A stretch of DNA of 64,000 nucleotides from Amaranthus tricolor (GCF_026212465.1 NC_080062.1:6874297-6938296); one strand, 5' to 3'; positions 34,357-46,394 are shown, counted from the stretch's first letter. Numbers and translations are program-made. The notes: generated by a model from the sequence alone, not told the origin.

Positions 34357-34560
34357 TATTGAAATAATGAAGGAGTTTAGAGAAGAACAAAGAGAGAGAA
34401 GAACAGAAGAAGGAGAAACATAGTTCTTGAATCAAAATCTGAGAAAAAAACTTCAATTAAATTCCTTATTGGTACAAAGATATATATATACTACATTTAT
34501 TACAATGCCACATCAGCTTATTAGTATCTAATAGATCCATCATATTTTGTATTACCAACA
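34357..34560 (-). repeat. 5' LTR of the copia element
   Basis: Starts TGTTGGTAATAC on the minus strand and ends ATTTCAATA against the primer-binding site. It is 204 bp with three mismatches to the 3' LTR. Confidence 0.9.
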
Positions 34561-34737
34561 TCTTAACCACCTTTTATTTAAAGTACAATATTTAGCGCCA
34601 GGTATGAAGAGAGTCTATGCTACATCTACACTTATAGCACAAAGGGCTCTAGTGTGAAGGGACGTTTTATATTACTATAAAATATCCTAAGACTTAAACT
34701 ATCTGCTTAAAATTTTGGTTGAGTTAGTTCCCTGACA

Positions 34738-35203
34738 GTTATGAATAAATTTTCTAGATATATACTATACATATCATTGTAAACAGTAAATCTTGTTGAG
34801 TACAGTGTGTGGATTTATATATAAATTTTCTACATAATTTTACTTTTTTCTATTTTTTAAACTTGATATGGTAGGTGGAAATTCTACATGAAATTTCTGC
34901 GTTATTTTGGTGGAGTTTTTAGTGTGGGTCATTTTGAAGGTTTTTTTAAATATTTAATTTAATTTGATTAGTGTTGTCGTCCTCATGAAGTTGCTAGGCA
35001 AATGATTCAAATAATAAGAAACTGACGCGGAAATTAAAATATGTACAATTAATAGTATTAAATGTGAGAGATAATATGATAAAAATTAGAAAAAAATAAC
35101 GAAAATGGGTTGAGTCAAGTTTAAAATTCAGCTGAAGTGCGCATCAATATCTTAAAGGTTAGAGGTTCTCTCGTATTGCCTGGTTTTTATTAGTTGGTAT
35201 AGA
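34738..35203. other. Intergenic, no gene recognised
   Basis: AT-rich spacer between the TRIM and the GGACAC element, with no coding or repeat signature identified. Confidence 0.5.
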
Positions 35204-36015
35204 CTAAGTTGCACTAAAACGGACACGGACACGGACACGGACACGACACAGATACGAAAAAACGCCAACTTAAAAATGGCGGACATGGGGACACGAAAAT
35301 GGTAATATAATAAATATATCAAATTAAAGATAATTTTACAATCTTTCATTTGATATATGTAAATAAACACTTTAAAAACATAAAACTCACATAAAATGCA
35401 AATAAGTACCAAATAAACAACATGAGTATTTAAAAATAGTCATACAAATTAAATCAAAGAAAACCAAATAAATAGGTAAATTTAAGTTTCATCATCACAC
35501 ATCATCCATATGACATCCATCATCATCCTCCGCTACAAAAGTAGTTTCCAACTCGGGCTCAATAATCAAACTTCGATTCGAATCGAGGCTTCGTCGCTTC
35601 GAGGCTCGAGCAACCCACAACAGGCAGCAGGCAGCAGCACCGACAACATCTGTGATGGAGCAGACGAGAAGCAGCCGGCGCCCGGCGGTGGCGTGGTGCG
35701 GCCGTGCGGAAGGGCGGCAGCGACTGGAGGAAGAGTTTTTAGGTTTAGAGTGAGAGAGAGTACGGGTCTGCGAGAGGGAGTAATTGAGAGAGTTTTTTTT
35801 TTTAAAAAAAAAAAGAAAAAAAACACGTGGGGCACGTGTCCTTTCTGTGTCCTTGCCGTGTCCGTCGCGTGTCCTTGCCGTGTCCACGTGTCCGAAAAAA
35901 TATTAAAATATTGGACACTTCATTTGGCGTGTCGGACACGGACTTTCGCGTGTCCATCACGTGTCCGTGTCCGACACGCGACATGCAGGTCCAGGGGCGT
36001 GTCCGTGCTTCCTAG
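35204..36015. mobile_element. hAT-like non-autonomous element with GGACAC arms, copy 2
   Basis: An exact 8-bp duplication GGTATAGA flanks it (35196-35203 and 36016-36023). The left end reads CTAAGTTGCACTAAAACGG followed by GGACAC units. The right end inverted reads CTAGGAAGCACGGACACG, and the right arm (35840-36003) is dense in GTGTCC. Left and right arms match copy 1 at 4466-5614. The interior differs: 35530-35760 is a GC-rich insert (CCGGCGCCCGGCGGTGGCG) of far higher GC than anything nearby, possibly captured gene sequence. The 170-codon plus frame (35510-36022) crosses insert and arm and is not treated as a gene. Confidence 0.8.
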
Positions 36016-36049
36016 GGTATAGATAGTGAAATTTTTAACTAAAAATCAG

Positions 36050-36320
36050 AGGAAGTATACTTTTTTCATTCTGAAATACTTGCTACGTTACGATTATTGA
36101 CACTATTTATCATTTAAGCTTATTTTTATATATTATGGTTAATGTGTAAGAAAAAATATAGTCAAGACTTAAGCAAGATCTTGTTTGAGTCGGCTAATCG
36201 CATACTTTCGTAATATTAACTTTTTATAATTTTTAGATGTGTATAATTTAATATATAAATGATCAAAATAACACATTGAATTGCGTAAAAAATCAAATAT
36301 AATAAGTATAATAAAACAGA
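36050..36320. mobile_element. Stowaway-like MITE, degenerate
   Basis: It begins GGAAGTATACTTTTTTCATT and ends AACAGAGAAAGTATA. The interior resembles 37508-37640 (GACACTATTTATCATTTAAG against GACACTATGCATCATTTAAG), so they are two members of one family. Confidence 0.45.
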
Positions 36321-36567
36321 GAAAGTATAAATTTTGATAGTGAATTTAAGTTTGACTTTATTTTTAAAGGTTAAAGTAATTAATGTGAGGAAAGTTAATT
36401 AAGATTCAGTTAAACCTATATCTTATTAACTAGAATAACTACTTGTGAAAGATTCTCGACACAGCCTAAAACTAAGGAGCTATATATTCTCCTAATTTGT
36501 ATATGTTGAGCTATTTAGCTCATATCGCTTTATACAATAATTTATGAACTATAATATCAAATAAAAA

Positions 36568-36830
36568 TTCTCCCTTCGTCTTTTTGAATTAGCACCATTT
36601 TTCATTTTGATTTGTCCAATCAATTTGCATCATTTCATTTTTGTTAATAATCTCGCTCTTTTTTTTAGTTAACCACAAACCTATTTTCTTTCTTAATCTT
36701 AACTACTCATTTTTACCATTTAGTTGTACTTTATCTTATTCTTGATTCACTTTCCGTTTCTGCTAAATTTACAACCAAAAAAATTTTAGTGTTAATTTAT
36801 AAGTATAGAGGAAGAATATATTATTATTAA
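36568..36830. mobile_element. Stowaway-like MITE, degenerate
   Basis: Left end CTCCCTTCGTCTTTTTGAAT; the right end near 36815 (TATAGAGGAAGAATATA) is weakly inverted. CACCATTTTTCATTTTGATT recurs in the 42400 region (CACCATTTTTCATTTTAAAT), indicating a shared family. Confidence 0.4.
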
Positions 36831-36879
36831 TCAAATTGCTTAATTAAGTAATATATTGTGTATTTTACCATTCAAAATT

Positions 36880-37180
36880 TAAAAGGTAATTTTCACGTGA
36901 TAATCTTAAGTTTTTGATTTTTAACGTGGTATATAACCCTGAACTTTCAACGTTTTAATGAGATAAACAAAGTATTAAGTTTTACTCATTTTAAACATAT
37001 TTTCAAAAAGTATGTCCATTATTATGGATGATTACGACATTTGTTTTTATGAAAAAATTGTTATTATAGGGTAATAATAATGATAATTAACCCAATTTAA
37101 AATGTCATTAAACGAGGGGCAAATGGATATTGATTATTAAATGATCTTTCCTAGGTGGTTCCCTAGGTATACTTATTTTA
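36880..37180. mobile_element. MITE related to 10850-11227
   Basis: TTCACGTGATAATCTTAAG, TTTTGATTTTTAACGTGGTA, GAACTTTCAACGTTTTAATG and CATTTGTTTTTATGAAAAAA occur in the same order as in the intronic MITE of the WVD2-like gene. The right end is eroded. Confidence 0.5.
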
Positions 37181-37189
37181 TACACAACG

Positions 37190-39766
37190 TATCTTACCAA
37201 GTTTTTTTCACCTGAATCATTCTTTTTTCTTTTTATTTTCGAGGGGATTTTCCAGTTAATCCAAGTTGGAATCTGTGTTTATAAATAGGAAAACTAAATA
37301 TATATTCAACTTTGCTCTAACAAACAACAAATGAACCAAATAAAATAAAGTACAATTATCACATTCTCTTATGTCCTACACGTTGTGAATCGCATGCTAA
37401 AGCTGGCAATTTATGCAACTTGAAAAAATCATACTGTAATAATAAATTTATAGATGCTTTTAGGGGAATTTCAAGTACCAATTATTTAACATTTATCCCT
37501 CATTAATACTTTCTCCGTACTTAAATACTCGTTATATAATATTTTTTGACACTATGCATCATTTAAGCTTAATTTATATATTGTGGTTAATGAATACGAA
37601 AAATATTACGTAAAAAGTTAAATGTATCATATATATATATATATAGTGAAACGAAATAAGTACATGTATAAAAGTATATGAATAAGCTATAGAGAAATGA
37701 CAATCTTCGATGTGTGCATGACTGGTACAACAATGGAGGAAAATAAATACAACGAATGCTATTAAATATCATAGATTAGTATCAAAATAGATATCTCTAA
37801 TTAGTCCACCAAGATCCAAATTAAAAAAATGTGCTATTTATTTTTTTGTTAGTTTTTCGATTACTGATTACCATGTTTACCTCTAGTACACGGTATGTGT
37901 AAGTTTGACGGTTTATTTAGCTTACACTTTACACTTTAAAGCATAGTAAGTATTTAATTTAATTTTAAGTTATTTACTCATTAATAAAGAAATGAAATGA
38001 CAATGACAATATAATTAACAAAACATTATAATTAACAAAACATTTACAAATACGAATAAATATAATTAAGCAATGAATATCTATATACTCAAGATTGAAT
38101 GCATTATACTATATGTCGTTTTTCTAACTGAATACAATATCTAAGTTAGATTTATAGTTACGTTTATCAAATACAATATATATGCAATGTCTTCTAAAAA
38201 CTTGACCTAATTTAGCTTCAAATTTAATCCATTTGACAAGGCTTTAAAGAGTTATTATTTGTCATTTTTAAACACTTTTATTATATTGTATGATTTTATT
38301 CCCAAAAAATAAAATATAATCACATAAAATTTAGTTTGACTCGTTTATGTAGTAACGTTTCATTAATATTAATTTTTAAAATTTGTAATTATACACAATT
38401 AAAATTTTTAAATTTAATGTGAATAGGAATATAGGAGAGAATATTTTGCAAAAATTTCTAATCATTTAAATCACCATAAAAAGACAAAAAGAAATAATAA
38501 TAAAATAAATAAAATTCTAAAATATAAATTAAATATACCAAAACTCTCACCTTATCACATCCTACTACATAAGAATAATTTGTTAACTTCACAAATAACC
38601 GTTATTTACTAAGAACTTGTCGGTATTTTGTCCTCAAAGAGTCCAACTCCATCCAACTCATTCAAACGTAAGTGGCACGTGTGTACATCTCCATGGGATT
38701 TTCCTTTTTTATCCCCTTTGAGGCTTAATCAATAGAGTTTGATTCTTTACACCTAACTAATCATGGTCAAGATCACTCTTCATATTTAATTAAGATATTA
38801 TTATATTATAGCGTATATCGAGAAAAGATATAGACTAGGTCAGAATCAAACTCAACACTTTAATTGAGAAAAGTACTATGCTCCAATTGATTCAGTATTT
38901 TCAACTTTTTTTTTAACATAATAGATGATGGAAGAAACATACTAAATAAAATTAAACTTAAAACTTTATCTGAGAAAAAAAAAATATTTGCTCCACTCGA
39001 TTGATTTTCGTTTAAGATACTATCTACATGGATTTCCTTACTAAATTATATACTTAACAGTTCTCATGCCCTACATTAGCGAGAGTATTCAAATAATCAA
39101 ATCTTGGTTTGCATGGGTCAAATTAATATTGCTTATTAGACATTGCTTTAGGTGATGATTAAGACTTAAAACCATGATTAATGATGATAGGCCATATTCA
39201 AAGAATTTACCAAGCTTGACTTAGTTGGTGTAAAACGTATCTGAAGTTGAGTCCACCTCAACCTAATTCAAATTCAATCACAACTGTCTTGAAAAATTTA
39301 GAGGTCTTATGGAGATTTTTTATTTTACGTTTTATTTATAATAAATATATTAATTTTATTAATAAACTTAACACATTTCTTTTCTTAATTAATTTTTTCA
39401 TATACGAGAGAAAGAGAGAACCCTATACGATCGATCATCTCGCAAACCCTTCAGGATTAACTGTATTGTCATTATTAATTGGTGATTTGATATTCTCACA
39501 TTTGAGCTTCACAAAATTGAAAATGAAGAGTTATAAACATACTATATATTTTTATTGTTTTTTTTTATTACAACAACATTCAATAATTTAGTAAAATAAA
39601 TCTAATTTAACAGTAAAAATTAAAACTCCCTCCTATCTATTTTGTTTTTCTCATATTTTCCATTTGAAAATTTTAAAATGTTCTTCTCATTTAAAATCAT
39701 TCTATTTTAGTAACCAATAGAATTCAAGGAAATTATTCCACTTACACTTTAATCTATAGAAATCAA
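37190..39766. other. Intergenic, no gene recognised
   Basis: Very AT-rich. It contains a Stowaway-like left half at 37508-37640 and short TA tracts near 37630. The 114-codon frame at 39247-39591 is rich in Phe, Ile and Leu, with no family resemblance, and is judged a chance ORF. Confidence 0.5.
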
Positions 39767-39769
39767 CTA

Positions 39770-40017
39770 CTCCATTCGTTTCTTTTTGTTTGTCTACTTT
39801 ACTTTTTGCATGCATTTTAAAGTAAATTTTAAGTCTCGATATCTCTTAATACGCATAGTAAAAAATTGTAAAAATTATATTTCAAAATTCTTTGCATCAA
39901 GACAGATCTAACAAGATCCCACATGAATGTATTTTGCCTTTAATATATATTTCAAAAATCAAATTTAAATTTCCTAAAGTATAATCTAACAAGACAAACA
40001 AAAAGAAACGGAGGGAG
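39770..40017. mobile_element. Stowaway-like MITE
   Basis: The ends CTCCATTCGTTTCTTTTTGT and ACAAAAAGAAACGGAGGGAG are inverted over about 28 bases. They are flanked by TA on both sides (39768-39769, 40018-40019). Confidence 0.8.
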
Positions 40018-40019
40018 TA

Positions 40020-41452
40020 ATATTTTAATTCCCAATATATTAATTTTTTACACACCGAATAAAATTTAATGACATTATTACATTTACACTTTAATTAACA
40101 GAATCTCTATATTTTTATATTAGGTCAATCATGTCTCATAGTATCTAATGTATAATTATTATTAGTATTTTTCTTGGTTTCTTCTCAAATTCCAAATGAG
40201 AAGTTAAAAAAAGAACCATGAAGTAATTATAAAGAGAATGATAAGAATTTGGTAAATACTTTCTCCACTTTCAAAAATCATTAACTCTTAGTTCTCGTTG
40301 ATGGACATTTCGAATCACTTAGCTAAGACCGTACATAACTATTTTCATATAATGTATAAATTACTAATATGATTAAAGAAAAGTGTACAAATAGTGCTTC
40401 ATACTGAATTGATGCACTTTTTCATGAAAGTACTCTCTATCACAAAGTATTTTATTTTTATAATATTTGATATTTTTTCTTAATTTTTATATATATTTTT
40501 AATTTATATTTTCATCTCAATTTTCCGATTTCCGTAAAATATATGAGCTTATAAGAAGTTTTCTCTCTAGACACAAAAAGAAGCTAAATACGGCGCTGAT
40601 GTTCCCTATAAGATTTGATTATTTTTGGTTTAATTAATTATTGGGTTGATTAGAAGAATTATTTGACACAAACATGTAGCATTACAACTAATTAGAAAAG
40701 GTTTAAGATTCAACAAAATAGACATTTTTGATTTATTAGCTTACATCTTAATTATTGCATAAATAATCTAATTAAACAATGGTAATATAGGATAATCCCT
40801 TAATTTCTCTTAATTAAAGAAATGGATTTTGTATCAGTTGAAAAAAATACCGCTTTTTTTAGATAAAATTTTAAGTTTGATTCTCACATAACCCCTCTCC
40901 TTTTCACAGTCTACCATATAATAATTTATTTATATACTTAATTTGAAAAAATTGATCTTACTCTTTAAGAAAACTTGAACACAACATTCCAATAGAGTTA
41001 AAATGCTAGAATTTTTCAATAATTTCAAAAAGAAAGGTTTTTATATTGAAAATGACAATATTTAGATCTCACACAAATATTTGTTACTATCTTTTTCACA
41101 AGTAGTAGTTGATGACTTAATATGCCCACTTTATGTAGGATAATTTCAAACACAACTTCACTTAATTGGATACTTTTGTTTGTCTTAAATTGTGCACACT
41201 CCTATGCCACATACACTATTGCCTACTGCACTAGACTACTTCAGTTTCCTTCTCTAATTAATATATTAAAATTGTTATTTTCGCATATATATATAGCCAT
41301 AGGGATCTATTAAGAAGAGGTTGAAAATGAGAAGGGTAAGAAGGACTCTACACTCTTGATTTCACTAAAATAAAAATATTTATAGTCACAATTGAGCCAA
41401 AAATACATAATTATAAAAGTAACTATGAAATAATTTTTAAAATGTTCTTAAT
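40020..41452. other. Intergenic, no gene recognised
   Basis: AT-rich without coding signature. Stress-type or hormone motifs are not claimed. Confidence 0.5.
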
Positions 41453-41468
41453 CATATATATATATATA

Positions 41469-41530
<62 letters not shown>
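41453..41530. repeat. Compound (AT)n(GT)n microsatellite
   Basis: TATATA and TGTGTG blocks alternate twice. Confidence 0.95.
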
Positions 41531-41531
<1 letters not shown>

Positions 41532-41690
41532 TTGCGAATTACAGCCAAAACGTATCAAAGTTTACAGGTTCAGGCCAAAAATACAAACTCCGACCACTTC
41601 ACCTAAAATTTCGACCACGAAAATGGTCGGAATTCTCTATTTTGGCCTGAACCTGCTAATTTTGATACTTTGGTAATTGTAATTCGCAAA
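41531..41690. mobile_element. Palindromic fold-back element
   Basis: The 160-bp segment is almost wholly inverted. The left arm has TTTGCGAATTACAGCC, CAGGTTCAGGCCAAAAATA and TCCGACCA. The right arm, reversed, has TTTGCGAATTACAATTACC, CAGGTTCAGGCCAAAATAG and TCCGACCA. Arms are about 70 bp around a short loop (CTTCACCTAAAATTTCG). Two further copies of the terminal motif CTGTAATTCGCAAA or a variant follow at 41706 and 41735. Confidence 0.8.
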
Positions 41691-41753
41691 ATATAACATT
41701 AAAACTGTAATTCGCAAAAACATTACACTTTAAGGCTGTAATTCGTAAATTAT

Positions 41754-41754
<1 letters not shown>

Positions 41755-41833
<79 letters not shown>
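41755..41833. repeat. (TA)n microsatellite
   Basis: About 39 TA units. Confidence 0.95.
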
Positions 41834-41835
<2 letters not shown>

Positions 41836-42126
41836 GTATCATTTCTTATTCATAGACTATATAACTATTTTAAGAATTTATCTCTAAATCTAAATTAAAA
41901 TTAAAAATTATTTTTAATATGATATCTGAGTCATATTACGAGAGGACCCAAGACCCACTCATTCAATTGTTCTTAAAACAGGTTGGACCAAATGTTTCCT
42001 TTAATGCAAATTTATGGTGGTGTCATATCTCAACCAATCTATGTTACCTCCACCCCAACATGTAATGATCCAATGGATCTTTCATAATCCACAGCCCTTT
42101 CCCACCAAAATGAAAATATTTACACT

Positions 42127-42385
42127 CCTTTCGTTTCTTTTTAAATGTTACATTTGCTTTTGAATTACTATTTATTAATTACTTTTAATTTGTATTTTAT
42201 TTTTAATCCACACATTAAAATATAGTCAATTGAAATTTTTATGATTCATTTCAACATTAGGTTTATTAATATCTAGTTTTTATAATTTTTAATTATACGT
42301 AAATTATCACTATTAAGTATTAAATTAGTGCATTGACAAACATGCAAAAAGCAAATGAGGAATTTGAAATGAAACATAGAGAGTA
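42127..42385. mobile_element. Stowaway-like MITE, degenerate
   Basis: CTCCTTTCGTTTCTTTTTAA at the left and AAATGAAACATAGAGAGTA at the right are imperfectly inverted. ACATTTGCTTTTGAATTAC and AAAAGCAAATGAGG lie inside each end. Confidence 0.5.
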
Positions 42386-42660
42386 TTTCTTTTGTCTCTC
42401 TCATTTGCACCATTTTTCATTTTAAATTATACTAATTTTACACCCTTTTTACTTTTGGCAATGATCTTGCTCTTCATTTATTGATCTTATTCGCAAAAAC
42501 TTATATTTTATCTCGTTCTCGACTATATATGTTATACTTATAAGTGTGGCATCTGAAAATGATACTCAATTTCTTTTTCACTAAATTTTAATTATTTGGC
42601 TATTGATGCAAAATAAGAGGAACATAAAGAGTGTTTCTTTTAATGAAAAAGAAAGTAGTA

Positions 42661-42888
42661 CTCCCTCTGCCGTCTTTGATTTACATCAAAGAGAAAGAGG
42701 GTAATTTTTAAGAATGTGGTAATAAATGAAGAAAGAGAATGAACTGTGTGGATGAATTAAAAGAGAGTTAAAATGTATGGATGAGATTAAAAGAAAATGG
42801 TGGACCATTACCCAAAAATATAAATAATACAAATTCAGTAGAACGGACCAAAATGAAAAATGCTGCAAATTAAATGGAACGAAGGGAG
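42661..42888. mobile_element. Stowaway-like MITE
   Basis: Ends CTCCCTCTGCCGTCTTTGAT and GGAACGAAGGGAG are inverted and bordered by TA (42659-42660, 42889-42890). The 101-codon minus frame over it is a chance ORF. Confidence 0.65.
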
Positions 42889-43586
42889 TACTATTTATAA
42901 CCTCCCACCATTCTCTCCCTTCTTTCTCTCTCTTTCCTTTTTCTCTTAAGAAAACTCTAACCTTCATTGTTAATTTAGGAGCTACTATCAACCTTATTGT
43001 TGATATTAAACCTCCAATCTCTTTAATTTTGCTTTTTTCGTTTTTAGTTACAAGTAAAATTTATACTCCATATATTATAGAGTTGTTATATCCATTATTG
43101 GATTAGATTTACCCATATATTGGGTTTTAATGTTTCACATGATGAGAGTTTAGAGTCTTGTTATTAATTCGATGGTAAAAAAGTATATAAAGCCAATATT
43201 ATCAAATTTATCTCTATTTCAAAACCAAGCCAAATCTAAAGACCTCATCGGAGGAGTCTATATAAAAAAACGATGTGATAAGGGGAAAACTTTAATATTA
43301 TATCTCCTTTATAATGATCGTGACTTTCTACATATAAAATTTTATTTGATTAAAATTATTATGTATTTGATCAATTGTTACTCTGTTGTAAATATCATAT
43401 CATATTTTTATCAATAGTGTATCGACAAAATACTTGATGAAACAATTATAATGAATTCAATGGAGTAAACTTTAGATCAAATAAATGTTGACCAACATAG
43501 TATAAATAAGCTAATACTTGATCATTCTTTACATCACCTTACCTTATTTACCATTTTGATCGATTTTTCACATCACCTCATATCTA
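42889..43586. other. Intergenic, no gene recognised
   Basis: AT-rich, with no supported gene or delimited repeat. Confidence 0.5.
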
Positions 43587-43750
43587 GAGATGTTCAAATG
43601 TGGTTCGACCCAAAAACCTAATTCGAAAATTTTGTAATTTTATCAAGCTTACCAAACCGATATTACCCGAACTGAAATTGCACTCGAACCGGTTGATAAA
43701 TTGTGACCGATTTTGATAACCGACATATAACTATTAACCGAGATTAACTT
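43587..43750. mobile_element. Truncated relative of the CCGA-rich hAT-like element
   Basis: It starts TAGAGATGTTCAAATGTGG and runs through ACCGATATTACCCGAACTGA and ATTAACCGAGATTAAC, like the left arm at 20067. The right end and target duplication are missing. It lies in the 3' flank of the DUF4050 gene. Confidence 0.45.
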
Positions 43751-44139
43751 AAAAATCACAACATGAATATTTACCTTCAACAATACATGCTTTCCTAACA
43801 CAGTTTTTATCACAAAATCCATCAAACATGCTAAATTCAATCATCTTCAGCAGAATAGATTATCAAAGAAGATACCCAATAACTACTAATCATGCAAATT
43901 AACGAGTTCTGAGACCCGACGACACAATATTAGCAATCAAAGCTAATCGTAAAGTTTAAGAGTCGATGAATTTTAAAAATTAAGTTGGAATACAGACCAG
44001 TTTTTGAGAATTGATTGTGCTGTAGAGGCGATTATATAGCTTTGCTATTTATCTCCTTCAGGCACCAAACCTTTACAAAATACGCGCAAAGATGCGAAAA
44101 ACAAGTTATCAGTTTCCCAGTTTTTGGAATCGGGATTGT

Positions 44140-46346
44140 TCAATCATATAAGCCTTCTTGTTCCCAGATATCAACAAGAAAATCTACCATTTCCTGCAGA
44201 TGAAATAGCAATAAGGTGTCGGGAAACAATCCCAATTCACAAACACAACTATTGTTAGAAAAAAGAGAAAATAATTGTTTATGTTTCGTGTATACTTACG
44301 GGCAGAGGAATTGGTTGCGGAAAAGGTTTATTTGTCCCAAGTAGAGTCTCATACGTAGCATTCCAACTGCACGATACAAAAAAATTTTCGATTATTTCGT
44401 AGGAACTGCAGTAAGAAAATACTAAGGTGTGGCGAATGAGGACAATTTCTTGGAGCTTTTATCACGGTTGACACTGTTGAATTCGGGCAAGAGTATGGAG
44501 AGCATATTCAAAGCTGGCAGAACTTTTTAGGAAATTTTCGGGCTTTGGTCTAGTTCAAATGTAATTTCCAGGTTATTCAAGACCTAGTTTGAATTGATCC
44601 AAAATCGTCAACTTGAGGGGATCCAAAATCCTAAACTAATGAGTCAAGAACTCAAGATTAAACGAGCTGCCTAATTGGAATGGAATTTAGCCTATCATTT
44701 GCTCGCTCGAACTAACAATTCTAATACATCTTGACCATCATGACAATGTAAAACCCAAGATAGGTGAAAGGAACGATGTTTCAAGCTATTAAAACTATTG
44801 TTAACAAGACTAGAATATGAGTTCGGGCAGAAATTCACCACTTCAAAATTCACCTTCAAAAGCCCACAACAAGCAAAAGGAGTTTTAAACATATATTCCT
44901 GAATCAATTGATAAAATTTCCTTCACAAATCCTCAAATGAGACATCTCACGGTGAGATCGTCTCTATTAGGCTGGTCTAATGTACACTTTCAGTCTTAAA
45001 TTGATCACTTATTATAGCCTTAACATGATTACTTACAATCTTAAATTGATCAACTATAATCTTAACGTCTATAGTCTTAAAGTGATTACTTACAATCTTA
45101 AAGTGATCAATTAGGAAAATAGACTTATTATATAAACTCGTCTCAAAATAAGAAAGTCTCAACAGTCTCATACAAGGCGAGCTGAAATTCCATTTTAAGT
45201 ATGTCTCATAGAATTTGTATAATTCTATTTTTGGCAATGACCCACATTCTTTCTTTAATTCTCAATTTCTCATGAATCTCACCCATATAGTTAACTTATA
45301 TTTTCATCAAATCTACACATTTCTCTCAAATCCCAATAAAATACACCAATTCCCCAAACACACTTTATACTTGTAGCAATTCTTTCGGGACAGAGGGAGT
45401 AACTACGAATACTATTGTTAATGAGCATAGAACATGACGTCTAGTTAATATCTTTTACCCCAAAAGCTTCTCAGCAGACAATATCAAGAGTGCTCTCAGT
45501 ATATTAAGAAGTTTTTGTATCATTAACCTTCCGGCACTCGATACTTGACCATAAAACCCTTTCAAGAACTCCCATCTAACTTCCTACAAAGTTACGACAG
45601 TACAACTCCCCCTTTTCCGTTTTTTCTTTCATGATTCAAATGAGTATTCCACACCAATCAAATTTAGAAAGAAGCCACATATCAAACTCAATTCACCACA
45701 TATCAAGCTTACTTTTTGAAATCCAGATTTTTTTCCATACCTTAATCTGGGTTCGCGCATTTTTGGCTGGTTGCGAGCCTTTTTGTCACCAACCCACTGC
45801 TGCCTTATTTGGGTCCATAAAAGAAGGCCTGTGAGCAAACAATTTCCTCGCATCAGGTAAAGACTGTTGAAGTCGCAATGATAATGAGCGTTGAAATATA
45901 AAACTAGCATAACCACTTTTTTTGATAGGGAAATACGATACACAATTTTACAAGAGCGTAAGATGGGAAGGGGGCAGTACCGGCACAGGGCATGAAGAAA
46001 TAAGAATCAACCTGCAGCTTTTGGGGACTTGGGTTGGAACACAAAGAGAACAGAAATAATTTTTAAGCTTACCGTTATTTACAAATTCAGATGGATTGCT
46101 AGTGCTTCCACGACCACCATGAGGTTCGAGGTTCTGATTGCTCGTCGATGAAATGCTTCTTTGTGACTGAACTGCACTATTGTCCATTTCATATGTGCTA
46201 CTACTCCAAATATCTTCGGGTATGCTCGATTTCTTAACTGCTCGACCTTGTATTTTCAGTCCTTTCGATGGTTTGTCCACAGCGATGATTAGTTGGGGCT
46301 TAGTACAACATCCAAGACAACCTCTGCTCTGTTGCAAATCAGGCAT
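44140..46346 (-). CDS. DUF4050 protein of unknown function
   Basis: Four exons join on the minus strand: 46073-46346, 45741-45828, 44300-44366 and 44140-44193. All borders are GT-AG with consistent phases, giving 160 aa. The start MPDLQQSRGCLGCCTKPQL and the end EMVDFLVDIWEQEGLYD match a small, well-conserved plant family (DUF4050; Arabidopsis At5g25360 and At3g15770 type). The domain occupies about residues 92-160, with LLLWTQIRQQWVGDKK and SWNATYETLLGTNKPFPQP. The Ser-rich middle (50-90) looks disordered. The GCLGCC cluster near the N-terminus might be lipid-modified, which is an inference. No biochemical role is known to me. Intron 2 (44367-45740) contains a MITE. The ATG exon has an upstream acceptor at about 46394, so the leader is probably spliced. 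Confidence 0.85.
44925..45200. mobile_element. MITE, GAGACATCTCA family, with internal repeats
   Basis: The left CAAATGAGACATCTCACGGT and right AGTCTCAACAGTCTCATAC ends are roughly inverted. Between them, CTTAAATTGATCA or CTTAAAGTGATTACTTACAA recurs six times. A shorter relative is at 57957-58135. It lies in intron 2 of the DUF4050 gene. Confidence 0.6.
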
Positions 46347-46394
46347 TTATGAAAATGATTAGTACCATTTTCTCGTTTAAACATTCAACCCTGC

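Larger units (their letters stand above)
29449..34560 (-). mobile_element. Young Ty1/copia retrotransposon
   Basis: At 5,112 bp it has two 204-bp LTRs (29449-29652 and 34357-34560) that differ at only three positions by eye. An exact TCTTA target duplication flanks it (29444-29448 and 34561-34565). On the minus strand the 5' LTR starts TGTTGGTAATAC and contains a TATATATATA promoter-like box. It is followed directly by a primer-binding-like TGGTGTCAAGAGC (34356 leftward). A polypurine tract GAGGGGGGA precedes the 3' LTR. The order gag, protease, integrase, reverse transcriptase, RNase H identifies Ty1/copia. A single in-frame stop at 31762-31764 interrupts the polyprotein. Confidence 0.95.
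29327..34737 (+). mobile_element. TRIM element interrupted by a copia insertion
   Basis: A plus-strand TRIM of the 9090-9367 family is split in two. The left part has the 5' LTR (29327-29402, ending GTTCCTTAACA), a PBS-like TGGTATCAAAAG (29403) and interior to 29448. The right part resumes at 34566 with ACCACCTTTTATTTAAAGTA. It continues through TAGCGCCAGGTATGAAGAGA and a degenerate purine tract GTGAAGGGA to the 3' LTR (34663-34737, ending TCCCTGACA). Flanking pentamers ATTAT and GTTAT match at 4 of 5 positions. The inserted copia occupies 29449-34560. Confidence 0.75.

Noticed and set aside
35510..36022. 170-codon plus-strand ORF
   Set aside because: It crosses from the GC-rich insert into the GTGTCC repeat arm of a transposon; the apparent Cys/Arg/Val-rich tail is a translation of the repeat.
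39247..39591. 114-codon ORF
   Set aside because: Dominated by Phe/Ile/Leu/Asn as expected from AT-rich DNA; no family, splice or promoter support.
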